DNA of 43,046 nt from Alphaproteobacteria bacterium (GTDB lineage: Bacteria > Pseudomonadota > Alphaproteobacteria > Rhizobiales > Hyphomicrobiaceae): contig JAJRZC010000160.1 in the NCBI GenBank assembly GCA_024275435.1, positions 1 to 43,046 on the forward strand, given 5' to 3'. Made by a program: the position numbers and the translations under genes. Shown here piece by piece: positions 9,278-17,924 of the stretch (position 1 is its first letter; each line of letters begins with the position of its first letter). The notes under the pieces were generated by a model. The model was not told the DNA's origin. It did no database searches and saw only the letters and a list, made by a program, of their open reading frames with translations.

Positions 9278-9333
9278 GGAAAACCAATTCCAAATAACAA
9301 GGCCAGAGAAAAACAAGCCGAGTTTTAAGCCCA

Positions 9334-9993
9334 CTAGAGTTCTTTTTGCATGCTGCGGACAAAAGAAGACAGACCAAGTTGGCGTTCGCGTTTCATGCGC
9401 TCCGCATGTAAAATAGAACGCACGCTGGAAAGACTTTGCGAAACATCCGTATTGACGATCACATAATCATATTCGGCCCAGTGACTGATTTGAAAGGCTG
9501 CTTCGCTCATACGCCGCGCCACAGTATCAAGACTGTCTTGGTTGCGCCTTTTAAGTCGTTCTTCCAACACTTGAACCGAGGGAGGGAGAATAAAAACCCG
9601 AACCAAGTCACGCGCCATCTTCTCGCCAAGCTGCTGCGCCCCTTGCCAGTCTATGTCGAAAAGAACATCCTGCCCCCGAGCCAACATCGCTTCAACAGGA
9701 GCACGCAACGTCCCATAGCAATTATCATAGACCTGAGCCCACTCAAGGAGTTCTCCGTTCAAACGCATGGCTTCAAACTGTTGCCGGTCAACAAAACGAT
9801 AATCAACACCATCCACTTCGCCAGGACGCGCAACACGGGTCGTCACGGAAACCGAGAGCGAAATACCCGGATCAGACTCCAGCAAGTGACGCGCGATGGT
9901 GGTCTTTCCCGCACCAGACGGTGATGATAGGACAAGCAGCAATCCCCGTCTTTCAATCTTGCCTTGATCCTTATGTGTTTCTTGCTCACTCAA
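9334..9993 (-). CDS. gmk: guanylate kinase
   Basis: Phosphorylates GMP to GDP with ATP. It is 219 aa, normal length. The P-loop SSPSGAGKTT lies at about residues 23-32. The GMP-binding segment VSVTTRVARPGEVDGVDYRFVD is intact, as is LFDIDWQGAQQL. The only upstream start is TTG at 9991-9993, overlapping the yicC TGA by 8 bp on the minus strand; no ATG exists between it and the P-loop. The overlap suggests translation coupled to yicC. Gmk next to yicC is a widely conserved pairing. Confidence 0.95.
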   Translation of the reverse strand: MSEQETHKDQGKIERRGLLLVLSSPSGAGKTTIARHLLESDPGISLSVSVTTRVARPGEVDGVDYRFVDRQQFEAMRLNGELLEWAQVYDNCYGTLRAPVEAMLARGQDVLFDIDWQGAQQLGEKMARDLVRVFILPPSVQVLEERLKRRNQDSLDTVARRMSEAAFQISHWAEYDYVIVNTDVSQSLSSVRSILHAERMKRERQLGLSSFVRSMQKEL

Positions 9994-10873
9994 TATTCTG
10001 AACCTGTTCTCGCATCTGATCTATAACCACCTTCAAGGCAACACCCGCTTGCGAAACTTCACCGTCATTAGACTTCGAACACAAGGTATTGGCTTCCCGG
10101 TTAAACTCCTGAGCAAGAAAATCAAGTTTACGCCCCACCGGTCCGCCGTCGCTTAACAGTGAACGAGCGGCCTGAATATGCTGCTCTAGTCTTTTTAGTT
10201 CTTCTTCCACATCACATCTCGTAGCCAGAAGGGCGACCTCTTGATACAGGCGATCCTCATCAAAACTACCATTCCCCTCAACAAGCCGATCCACTTGCGC
10301 CTTCAGCCGGGCTCGAATGGCCTCCGGTGTACGAGACTTCGAATTGGAAACAACACCAACCAAACGTTCAATTTCTATAATCTGATCGGAAATAACTTTT
10401 AAAAGAGCACGCCCCTCAAGCTCACGGCTTGCAACAAGATCTCCAAGAGCTTGATCGAACGTCTCCATCATTTGTGCCGCACGGGCAGAGACGACCTCCT
10501 GGTCTTCAACCACTTCTTTGGTTTCCAAAACCCCTTTGAGAGCCAACAAACCTTCCACACCAAGTGGTGCACACTTTGTCATTTCCTGCACCCGCTCCAT
10601 GGCCTTGAACACTTGGCGCAAAGCATCCTCGTTAAGGCGAATTTCCATCGCCCCATCGGTGCGTTGAACGCTCAGGGTAACGTTGACATTGCCTCGCGAC
10701 AAAACCTTGGTAATTTTGGTACGTATTTGAGAATCCATCGCGTCCATACCCTGGCCAAGACGCGTGCGAATATCCAATCCGCGACCGTTGACACTGCGCA
10801 ATTCCCAATACCAGCACGTACCCTCGCTTGCCCCCTCCACACGCGAAAAACCGGTCATGCTTTTAAGGCTCAT
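9986..10873 (-). CDS. yicC: YicC/YloC family endoribonuclease
   Basis: Member of the YicC family, proteins with endoribonuclease activity on some transcripts. The protein begins LKSMTGFSRVEG, the highly conserved YicC opening, and ends with a DUF1732-type segment containing RCDVEEELKRLEQHI and KLDFLAQEFNREANTLCSKS. I chose the ATG at 10873 (295 aa): AGGGA stands 9 bases upstream, whereas the ATG at 10882 would have that motif touching it. The gene overlaps gmk by 8 bp and belongs to the same transcript. Confidence 0.93.
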   Translation of the reverse strand: MSLKSMTGFSRVEGASEGTCWYWELRSVNGRGLDIRTRLGQGMDAMDSQIRTKITKVLSRGNVNVTLSVQRTDGAMEIRLNEDALRQVFKAMERVQEMTKCAPLGVEGLLALKGVLETKEVVEDQEVVSARAAQMMETFDQALGDLVASRELEGRALLKVISDQIIEIERLVGVVSNSKSRTPEAIRARLKAQVDRLVEGNGSFDEDRLYQEVALLATRCDVEEELKRLEQHIQAARSLLSDGGPVGRKLDFLAQEFNREANTLCSKSNDGEVSQAGVALKVVIDQMREQVQNIE

Positions 10874-11024
10874 CAATACCATTCCCTGCGTCAGTGAAAC
10901 TGATTATCAAACTTAAGTTGTGCAAACACGTAACATGAGCGAGCATAACTTCGCCACCCGACCTTAAATCAGGTTCGGTTACGATGAAAAGCTTCGATAA
11001 TGAGATTTTGCGCAAGGGCGCATG

Positions 11025-12491
11025 TTAACGGGGTTTTCGCACTGGAAGCGGGATTAAACGCTGCACTTTTGGACCTGTTGCGGGAACATCCGTCTGTGGG
11101 GCAGAGCCACCTTCCTGCTCCCCTCTGTTTAAAACCATTGGCGTCACCCCGGCGCCAGAAACAGAAACACTGGCAGAGGCAACCCTATCTCGGTTTTTTT
11201 GCGCCCCCTCGCTCGCACCAGCAGAAGGTTGATCGGAAACGGTGGCATTCTCTTTTTTCGTCTCTGTAACTTCAACGGTTGCCTTTTTCTTATTTGCTTC
11301 TTGTTGTTTGCGAAGCTTGGCCTCAGCCTCGGCTTTCAATCTTGCCTTTTTTTCAATCACACGCCAGTTGGCAACGGCGGCGTTGTGCTCTTTCAAAGTC
11401 TTTGAAAACTTATGACCACCTGTCCCATCCGCAACAAAGAAAAGGTCATCAGAGCTATCAGGCTGCAACACGGCTTCAATCGCCGCCCGCCCAGGATTAC
11501 AAATCGGTGTAGGTGGCAACCCTTTGATATGATACGTGTTGTAGGGCGTCTCTTTCTTGATGTCGGACCGATATATGGGCCGGCCCAGCGACCCTTTTCC
11601 GCCAACAATTCCATAAATGATCGTCGGATCAGATTGCAAACGCATACCTTTGCGCAGTCTGTTTAAGAAAACCGAGGCGACACGCTTTCGTTCAGCACCA
11701 ATGCCGGTTTCTTTTTCAACGATTGAAGCAAGGATCAAAGCCTCTTCCTTCGTGGCCAACGGCAAATCTGGTGCGCGTTTTTCCCATAACTGTGCAAGTG
11801 TCTTTTCCAGTGCCGTTTGCATCCGCTTGATCACATCATTGCGTTCACTGCCCTTTGAAAATCGATAGGTGTCAGGAAGCAATGTTCCTTCCGCAGGCAC
11901 CTGGGAAATATCACCCACCAGATCAGGCATAGCCATTACGCGTTTTACAATTTGCTGACTGGTCCAACCTTCGGGAATGGTGATGCGGTAAAGAACAGTT
12001 TTCCCCTTGGCAACTGTCTCAAGTACCGTTCGCATACTTGCTCCAGGCTTGAACTCATATTCACCCGCCTTCAAATCACGCCAGGACTGACCATTGAACC
12101 ATCTCACGAAATTACGGGTAAAGTGATTAATGACAAACAATTGTCGGCTGGAAACAACACCTGCATCCTGAAGCTTTTCGGCAATTTGAATCCGTCCTTC
12201 ACCACTGCGAATAGTAACAGTGCGCGTTTCTTCGAGAGGACCCTGCGCTTCATATTGGTAGTTCAGTAAAAAAATCGCGCCACCAATCACAGCCATTGCC
12301 ATGAGAGCACTGGTCATAACGCCGCTGATAAATCGGACCAATCCGTTCATAGGTCTGCCCTCCCGGCGTGATCGTGCTCCGCCGGGACGATCGGGAGCCC
12401 GGGTGGGTTCCAGCGCCTCTGACGGACTACGAGGTCGTACTGAACGCCCCGAGACAGATAGCGACGGTGGACGATCTCGGCGAATACTCAT
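11025..12491 (-). CDS. mltG: endolytic murein transglycosylase MltG
   Basis: Inner-membrane lytic transglycosylase that cuts nascent peptidoglycan strands and is thought to set glycan length. It is 488 aa, long for the family (about 340). A proline/arginine-rich cytoplasmic N-terminus (1-50) precedes one membrane segment (about 52-77). A LysM-like region follows, then the YceG domain with ASIVEKETG (glutamates 259 and 261) and LQSDPTIIYGIVGG. After about residue 390 comes a low-complexity tail of roughly 95 residues, first Ala/Lys/Glu-rich and coiled-coil-like, then Ser/Gly/Pro-rich. An in-frame ATG at 12350 (residue 48) is an alternative start that would remove the Arg/Pro segment. Confidence 0.93.
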   Translation of the reverse strand: MSIRRDRPPSLSVSGRSVRPRSPSEALEPTRAPDRPGGARSRREGRPMNGLVRFISGVMTSALMAMAVIGGAIFLLNYQYEAQGPLEETRTVTIRSGEGRIQIAEKLQDAGVVSSRQLFVINHFTRNFVRWFNGQSWRDLKAGEYEFKPGASMRTVLETVAKGKTVLYRITIPEGWTSQQIVKRVMAMPDLVGDISQVPAEGTLLPDTYRFSKGSERNDVIKRMQTALEKTLAQLWEKRAPDLPLATKEEALILASIVEKETGIGAERKRVASVFLNRLRKGMRLQSDPTIIYGIVGGKGSLGRPIYRSDIKKETPYNTYHIKGLPPTPICNPGRAAIEAVLQPDSSDDLFFVADGTGGHKFSKTLKEHNAAVANWRVIEKKARLKAEAEAKLRKQQEANKKKATVEVTETKKENATVSDQPSAGASEGAQKNRDRVASASVSVSGAGVTPMVLNRGEQEGGSAPQTDVPATGPKVQRLIPLPVRKPR

Positions 12492-12518
12492 GAAAACCTT
12501 CCGCTATCCATCGAACTG

Positions 12519-12547
12519 AAAAACAAAAAAACTCAATCGATAGAGCT
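12519..12547 (-). terminator. putative terminator between fabF and mltG
   Basis: On the minus strand: AGCTC (12547-12543), an 8-base loop centred on ATCGAT, GAGTT (12534-12530), then seven T, G and five T. It lies about 170 bases past the fabF stop and 28 bases before the mltG start, so it could end the fabF transcript. It shares 16 contiguous bases with the element at 9251-9277. Confidence 0.4.
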
Positions 12548-12716
12548 GCAGGATGTAATTCAGGCCCAATCAACGAACAGACCTTTTCAAAAATGAACGT
12601 ACTACCAAATATGGCAAAAGCGCGTTAGAGCGCCCCAAACCCACACCAAATGATGCACACAAGAACAACCGGATAAATACGCTCAAAGATGCTAAAACAA
12701 CACTTTCAGGTCCGGC

Positions 12717-13979
12717 TTAAACAACCTTGCGCATGATCAAGGAGGCATTGGTGCCCCCAAACCCGAAAGAATTGGAAAGGACCGTATTAATCTCTTTCTT
12801 AACCGCCACATTGGCAACCAGATCTATAGGCGTTTCAACCGATGGATTATCAAGATTGATCGTTGGCGGCGCCACATTGTCACGCATGGCAAGAATCGAG
12901 AACACGGCTTCAACGGCTCCAGCTGCACCCAACAAGTGACCAACAGCAGATTTTGTCGACGACATCGACAAATCTCCCACTGAATTTCCAAACAGGCGCT
13001 CCACAGCACGCAACTCGATCTCATCACCCATGGGTGTCGACGTCCCGTGCGCATTCACGTAATCGATATCACGAATATCAATCCCGGCTCTATTGATGGC
13101 CGCCTTCATACAACGAAACGCACCGTCTCCATCTTCAGCGGGCGCCGTGATATGGTGAGCATCACCCGACATCCCATAACCGATGATCTCAGCATATATC
13201 TTGGCCCCGCGCGCTTTTGCGTGCTCATACTCTTCCAAGATGACAATGCCCGCTCCCTCGCCCATTACGAACCCATCACGGTCCTCGTCATAGGGACGAG
13301 ATGCTTTTTCAGGAGTGTCATTAAACCCGGTCGACAACGCACGACAAGCCGCAAACCCAGCAAGGGCAATCCGGCATATAGGACTTTCCGCCCCCCCAGC
13401 AACCATGACATCCGCATCATCCAATGCGATGAGACGCGCAGCATCCCCGATGGCATGTGTTCCCGTGGAACAGGCTGTCACGACCGCATGATTAGGACCC
13501 TTGAGCTGATGCTGAATGGAAACATAACCAGAGGCAAGATTGATAAGCCGCCCGGGAATAAAGAACGGACTGACACGACGCGGTCCCTTTTCATTGAGCA
13601 ACAAAGACGTGTCGGCAATACCCGACAACCCACCGATACCAGAACCAATGAGAACACCTGAGCGTTCTTGCTGATCGATCGTTGTGGCCTCAAAGCCGGA
13701 ATCTTTCAAAGCCTGCGTAGCAGCCGCAATTGCATAGACGATGAACTCGTCCACTTTGCGTTGCTCTTTGGGCTTCATCCAATCATCAGGATTGAAATGC
13801 CCATCTTCGCTTTTTCCTCGAGGGACATAGCAAGCAATCTGACACGCGATATCAGAGACCTCGAAGTTCTCAACGCGGCGGGCACCGCTTCGTCCTTCGA
13901 GTAGCTTTGACCACGAAGATTCAACATCGCCCCCTAGAGGCGACACAAGCCCAAGACCAGTGACGACGACTCGCCGCAT
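12717..13979 (-). CDS. fabF: beta-ketoacyl-ACP synthase II FabF
   Basis: Condenses malonyl-ACP with acyl-ACP in fatty-acid elongation. It is 420 aa, normal length. The Cys-His-His triad is complete: C170 in VVTACSTGTHAIGDA, H311 in NAHGTSTPMGD and H348 in KSAVGHLLGAAGAVE. The C-terminal NSFGFGGTNASLI motif is present. GAGG lies upstream of the ATG. AcpP, FabG and FabD, which act in the same cycle, follow upstream on the same strand, but gaps of 220 and 396 bp suggest separate promoters within the cluster. Confidence 0.97.
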   Translation of the reverse strand: MRRVVVTGLGLVSPLGGDVESSWSKLLEGRSGARRVENFEVSDIACQIACYVPRGKSEDGHFNPDDWMKPKEQRKVDEFIVYAIAAATQALKDSGFEATTIDQQERSGVLIGSGIGGLSGIADTSLLLNEKGPRRVSPFFIPGRLINLASGYVSIQHQLKGPNHAVVTACSTGTHAIGDAARLIALDDADVMVAGGAESPICRIALAGFAACRALSTGFNDTPEKASRPYDEDRDGFVMGEGAGIVILEEYEHAKARGAKIYAEIIGYGMSGDAHHITAPAEDGDGAFRCMKAAINRAGIDIRDIDYVNAHGTSTPMGDEIELRAVERLFGNSVGDLSMSSTKSAVGHLLGAAGAVEAVFSILAMRDNVAPPTINLDNPSVETPIDLVANVAVKKEINTVLSNSFGFGGTNASLIMRKVV

Positions 13980-14199
13980 TTCCCATTGTCCTCAGGATCT
14001 TGAGACTTCCTAACCAACAAAGTCTCAGGGGAAAAATCGGCCATCGTTGTCATTCCAATTTAGTTCACGAACACAAAAAGCAACCAACTACGACAGCCAG
14101 ATTCGACCATCCTCATATAAGCTACTCCGGAAACCTGCACTCAACGGCAGGCAACCAAGCATCCCAAAAGAGGATGAATGGATAAGAATGAGAAAAGCC

Positions 14200-14442
14200 C
14201 TAGGCAGCGCTCACATTCTTACTCAGGAAGCTCACAGCATCACCAACCGTGAGAATATGCTCGGCGGCATCATCAGGAATTTCGCAACCGAACTCTTCCT
14301 CAAAAGCCATGACCAACTCGACCGTATCCAGGCTGTCAGCACCTAAGTCATCGATAAAGCTGGCCTTCTCTGTGACCTTCTCTTCTTCGACACCTAGGTG
14401 TTCAACGACAATTTTCTTCACGCGCTCAGCGACATCGCTCAT
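14200..14442 (-). CDS. acpP: acyl carrier protein
   Basis: Small acidic carrier that holds growing acyl chains on a 4'-phosphopantetheine arm. It is 80 aa. The attachment serine is S37 in the invariant motif [17 protein letters not shown], and the four-helix pattern with acidic helix II is clear. GAGGA stands four bases before the ATG, a strong ribosome binding site fitting a highly expressed protein. It lies between fabG and fabF as in most bacteria. Confidence 0.98.
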   Translation of the reverse strand: MSDVAERVKKIVVEHLGVEEEKVTEKASFIDDLGADSLDTVELVMAFEEEFGCEIPDDAAEHILTVGDAVSFLSKNVSAA

Positions 14443-14838
14443 AGTATCCTCGAATCCTCTTTCGTTACACTTCTATAGCTTGCAAACTATCGTCTTAGAC
14501 CGACGAAAATCGATACGTCTGTCCACCGTTTTATGTTCATTTCAGGTAAACCGTACAGTTTCTTTGATACCGGAACCCCGGAACTTGGACCTATGGCACA
14601 CACACCCCCCAAAACTCCACCCTTATCACCTATTACAATGGTAAGGGCGACGGCTCGTTAACATACTTACAAAACCTTGACCAGCACTGCAAAGCCTCAA
14701 TCGAGAAGCCCTACACCACAAAGCTACTTTCCTTCAGACCTGTTCGTAAAGCCCCTGCAAGGGGGTCTTTAAGCTTCAAACAACTGACCAAGCAACACCT
14801 TTTGCGTGCAGACCCGCAGCCAGACATACTAAACAGAC
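14443..14838 (-). other. fabG-acpP intergenic region
   Basis: This 396-bp gap is unusually long; in E. coli fabG and acpP are nearly adjacent. It contains a terminator-like hairpin about 70-90 bases after fabG (listed separately), and the rest should carry an acpP promoter and leader. No supported ORF was seen on either strand. Confidence 0.45.
14748..14770 (-). terminator. putative terminator after fabG
   Basis: On the minus strand AAAG (14770-14767), a bulged A, CCCC, a 6-base loop, GGGG and CTTT form an 8-bp stem with one bulge. Only three T close the element and no long T-run follows, so efficiency may be modest. Position between fabG and acpP fits termination or attenuation of the fabD-fabG transcript. 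Confidence 0.4.
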
Positions 14839-15582
14839 CTAGATCATTGCCATTCCACCATTCACATGAAGGGTTTGCCCTGTCACATAGTCTCCCGAAG
14901 AACCAGCCAAGAAAAGTGCAGCTGCTGCCACATCCTCTGGTTTTCCGAAGCGTTTGGCCGGAATCATCTCGGAAATATCATCTTTTTGCTTGTCATTGAG
15001 AGCATCCGTCATGGCAGTTGCGATAAATCCCGGAGCAATGCTGTTGGCAGTGATCCCACGCGAAGCAACTTCGCGCGCCAAAGATTTCGTCATGCCAATC
15101 AAACCGGCTTTAGAAGCCGCATAATTACCCTGACCAGGATTTCCAAAAACACCTGACACCGAAGCAATATTGATAATGCGCCCATACCCGCTTCGATTGC
15201 GCATCATGTGCCGCGTTGCCGCACGCATCAGCATGAACGATGAAGTCAGATTGACAGCAATAACATCGTCCCATTGCTCGTCTTTCATGACCATGAACAA
15301 ATTATCCTTCGTGAGCCCGGCATTGTTCACAAGAATGTCCAGTTGGCCCATCTTAGCGATGGCTTCATCAATCAAAGACGCGACACTTTCGCGATCAGAT
15401 AGATCGCAAGGCAGAACATGCACCCGCTCTCCAAGCTCGGAAGAAAGCGCCTCAAGTTTATCAACCTGCCGGCCCGATATACCCACAGTCGCACCCGCTT
15501 GGTGAAAGACTTTGGCAATAGCTTCCCCGATACCACCGGTGGCGCCTGTAACAAGTGCCGTCTTGCCTGTAAGATCAAACAT
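14839..15582 (-). CDS. fabG: 3-oxoacyl-ACP reductase FabG
   Basis: NADPH-dependent reduction of beta-ketoacyl-ACP in fatty-acid elongation. It is a short-chain dehydrogenase of 247 aa. The cofactor motif TGATGGIG is at 12-19, NNAG at about 86-89, and the catalytic residues are S141, Y154 and K158 (YAASK). The ATG at 15582 is preferred over the TTG one codon upstream because GCAGG lies five bases before it. It is 21 bp from fabD, so the two are one operon. Confidence 0.97.
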   Translation of the reverse strand: MFDLTGKTALVTGATGGIGEAIAKVFHQAGATVGISGRQVDKLEALSSELGERVHVLPCDLSDRESVASLIDEAIAKMGQLDILVNNAGLTKDNLFMVMKDEQWDDVIAVNLTSSFMLMRAATRHMMRNRSGYGRIINIASVSGVFGNPGQGNYAASKAGLIGMTKSLAREVASRGITANSIAPGFIATAMTDALNDKQKDDISEMIPAKRFGKPEDVAAAALFLAGSSGDYVTGQTLHVNGGMAMI

Positions 15583-15603
15583 CAAAACCTGCGTCCCTTT
15601 ACC

Positions 15604-16551
15604 TTATCCATTAAGGCTGCCCAGCGCAGCCTCAAGCTCCTCTGGAGTCCCAATATATGCTGATTTGAGCGACTTATCGGTGCGCCTCACCAGCCCCGCG
15701 AGCACTTTTCCCGCACCAATTTCAAAAACATCCGTAACGCCATTCTCGCTCATGCACATCACACTCTCACGCCAGCGCACGGTGCCAGTCACCTGCTCGA
15801 CCAATCTTTTCTTGATTTCTTCAGGCTCTGAAATAGGCGCAGCAACCACATTGGATATGACTGGCACAACAGGTGTTTTTACAGTCACATCGGCAAGAGC
15901 CTTTTCCATTGCATCAGCGGCAGGCTGCATCAGCGCACAATGAAATGGTGCCGACACTGGCAACGCAACGGCACGGCGAACACCGTATTCTTTTCCAATA
16001 TCCGCAATCCGATCAATAGCACTTTTATGGCCCGATAAAACCACTTGGGCAGGTTCATTATCGTTGGCGATCTGACACACATCGCCCTGCGAAGCTTCTG
16101 AGGCGACCTTGGTCGCCACATCAATTCCAACGCCCAGCAAAGCTGCCATACCACCTTGCCCTACGGGAACAGCCGCCTGCATCGCCAGACCCCGTAACTT
16201 CAGAAGCTTTGCAGTATCAGATAAACTGAAAGCACCAGCTGCAGCCAAGGCTGAATATTCACCAAGAGAGTGACCAGCAATAAACTTGACTTTATCCTTC
16301 AATGAAAAGTCAAATTCTTTTTCCAGGACCCGCATCACCGCCAGTGAAACAGTCATCAACGCCGGCTGAGCATTCTCTGTTAGCGTCAACGTCTCTTGAG
16401 GACCTTCCCACATGATCTGCGAGAGATTCTGTCCCAACGCCTCATCAACCTCTTGGAAAACCTCACGTGCACAAACATACCGCTCAGACAGGGCTTTGCC
16501 CATGCCGACGGTCTGGCTGCCTTGTCCTGGAAATACCAATGCAATTGCCAA
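15604..16551 (-). CDS. fabD: malonyl-CoA:ACP transacylase FabD
   Basis: Transfers malonyl groups from CoA to acyl carrier protein. The frame extends upstream to 16611, but the normal FabD opening (AIALVFPGQGSQ) begins at a TTG at 16549-16551 with AGAAGG seven bases upstream; I take that as the start, giving 315 aa, the usual length. The nucleophile S95 is in GHSLGEYSALAAAG, and the partner histidine is in APFHCALM. It heads the minus-strand fab cluster and is divergent from rpsF. Confidence 0.95.
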   Translation of the reverse strand: MAIALVFPGQGSQTVGMGKALSERYVCAREVFQEVDEALGQNLSQIMWEGPQETLTLTENAQPALMTVSLAVMRVLEKEFDFSLKDKVKFIAGHSLGEYSALAAAGAFSLSDTAKLLKLRGLAMQAAVPVGQGGMAALLGVGIDVATKVASEASQGDVCQIANDNEPAQVVLSGHKSAIDRIADIGKEYGVRRAVALPVSAPFHCALMQPAADAMEKALADVTVKTPVVPVISNVVAAPISEPEEIKKRLVEQVTGTVRWRESVMCMSENGVTDVFEIGAGKVLAGLVRRTDKSLKSAYIGTPEELEAALGSLNG

Positions 16552-16763
16552 CTGTTCACCTTCTCTAAAGTCTGTGCAATAATTCGAAACAATGAGTGAT
16601 CCGACTCCCATTCTAGGGACCGATCAAAAAGAACTTTTGAAAACCTCGATCGGGCCGCTTTACACACGCCAAAGCCTTCCCGTCAAGGCGACACAACATA
16701 TCCTGAAGGATGTCCATCCAAAAGCTGTCTTGGGCTGCGTGGTCCCCCGTTGCGCTTAAGTCC

Positions 16764-16791
16764 TTGCCAAATGCACGATTTTATGTATTTA
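16764..16791 (+). promoter_or_regulatory. candidate sigma70-type promoter of rpsF
   Basis: TTGCCA at 16764-16769 and TATTTA at 16786-16791 are separated by 16 bases. A start near 16798 would give an rpsF leader of about 200 nt. It was found by eye against the general -35/-10 consensus. Confidence 0.35.
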
Positions 16792-16916
16792 CAGCGTCTT
16801 CGCACCCACTCCGGTTGGAGGCTGAACGGGAGGCCGCTTATGGCGGAAGGGACACCATGATCCCTCTTATACGCTCCCCGTGTCTCCGCTCTCATGGGTA
16901 TCCGATTGGGCCTTTC

Positions 16917-16962
16917 ACGCCGTTTCCCGGCGTTTTCGGGCTCATCAGGGGCTATGCGCCGG
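16917..16962 (+). promoter_or_regulatory. rpsF leader with mutually exclusive hairpins
   Basis: ACGCCG (16917-16922) pairs with CGGCGT (16928-16933) around a 5-base loop, followed by TTT: a small terminator-like hairpin. The segment CCGGCG (16927-16932) can instead pair with CGCCGG (16957-16962), and CCCG (16926-16929) can pair with CGGG (16937-16940). These pairings exclude one another. Autoregulation of rpsF operons through leader binding of S6:S18 is known in many bacteria, so a regulatory leader is plausible. I cannot match it to the known motif. Confidence 0.4.
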
Positions 16963-17001
16963 TGTGGACATTTGTGACTTAGAAAGAAAGGCTTCGAAAA
17001 C

Positions 17002-17460
17002 ATGCCGCTATACGAGCATGTGTTTTTGACCCGCCAGGATGTATCAAACACCCAGGTCGAAAACCTCACCAAACAGTATTCTCAAATCATCACGGAAGCA
17101 GAAGGTAAAGTGGCCCGTACGGAGTATTGGGGATTGAAACCGCTTGCCTACAAAATCAAGAAGAGCCGCAAGGCGCACTTCACGATGTTGAACATCGACG
17201 CATCACCGGAAGCCGTAGCCGAGATGGAACGCAAAATGCGCATCTCAACTGATATTTTGCGTTTTATGACCATCAAAGTCGACGAGCATGAAACAGAACC
17301 GTCCGTCATGATGCGCAAGAACGATCGCGACGACCGTCGAGACAGCCGTGGCCCTCGTGGCGGTGGTGGCTTCCGTGGTGGCCCGCCGCGCGATGGAGGC
17401 GCCCCGAGAAATCGCGGCCCCCGCCCCCCACGCAGCGACAACCCTTCATCGGAGGCTTAA
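17002..17460 (+). CDS. rpsF: 30S ribosomal protein S6
   Basis: Binds the central domain of 16S rRNA together with S18. Residues 1 to about 95 are the S6 fold, starting [13 protein letters not shown] and containing [17 protein letters not shown]. The remaining 50 residues form a basic Gly/Arg/Pro-rich tail with RGG-like repeats and no acidic Glu run as in E. coli. Total is 152 aa. The start has AAGG about ten bases upstream. rpsR follows after 6 bp and rplI lies further on. Confidence 0.97.
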   Translation: MPLYEHVFLTRQDVSNTQVENLTKQYSQIITEAEGKVARTEYWGLKPLAYKIKKSRKAHFTMLNIDASPEAVAEMERKMRISTDILRFMTIKVDEHETEPSVMMRKNDRDDRRDSRGPRGGGGFRGGPPRDGGAPRNRGPRPPRSDNPSSEA

Positions 17461-17466
17461 TCAATT

Positions 17467-17718
17467 ATGGCTCAAGCTTCAGCTGGTGGCGGCGCTCGCC
17501 GCCCTTTCCATCGTCGTCGTAAGACTTGCCCGTTTTCCGGCGATAACGCTCCAAAGATTGACTACAAGGATATTCGCCTTCTTGGTCGCTACGTCTCTGA
17601 ACGCGGTAAAATTGTACCGAGCCGGATCACAGCCGTATCTGCCAAAAAGCAACGCGAATTGGCCAAGGCAATCAAACGCGCCCGATTCCTCGGTCTTCTA
17701 CCCTACGTCTTGAAGTAA
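17467..17718 (+). CDS. rpsR: 30S ribosomal protein S18
   Basis: Partner of S6 on the 30S platform. It is 83 aa. The family signature is clear: [16 protein letters not shown], then [56 protein letters not shown] stands 11 bases upstream, inside the end of rpsF. The tightly spaced rpsF-rpsR pair matches the heterodimer made by the two proteins. Confidence 0.98.
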   Translation: MAQASAGGGARRPFHRRRKTCPFSGDNAPKIDYKDIRLLGRYVSERGKIVPSRITAVSAKKQRELAKAIKRARFLGLLPYVLK

Positions 17719-17924
17719 GAAACGAAACGTAAAAAGAAAATAAACACCCGGTCGTCGCTAACTCATGGTACATCGGCGCCCGGGAACTATTTTTATCGAT
17801 GTTGCCCACTGACAGGTTCTCAAAGTTAAAAACCTCGTGAGAAGAGCGACAAGGTTGGGTCAGCTGCAGGAACATCACCCTTCAGCGGCTCTAACCGCGA
17901 ACAAACCGCGGGACAGCTATTATC

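Larger units (their letters stand above)
16552..17001. other. divergent fabD/rpsF region with long rpsF leader
   Basis: 450 bp between divergent genes. The right-hand half is GC-rich and full of short inverted repeats on the rpsF side, such as AGGGA/TCCCT at 16848-16865 and CGCCG/CGGCG at 16918-16932. A candidate rpsF promoter is at 16764-16791. No supported protein gene is present. Confidence 0.5.

Noticed and set aside
9436-9924. 162-aa open frame on + strand opposite gmk
   Set aside because: Antisense to gmk; no motif, no plausible start signal.
13047-13661. 204-aa open frame on + strand opposite fabF
   Set aside because: Antisense to an intact fabF with all catalytic residues; composition is Arg/Thr-rich and unlike a real protein.
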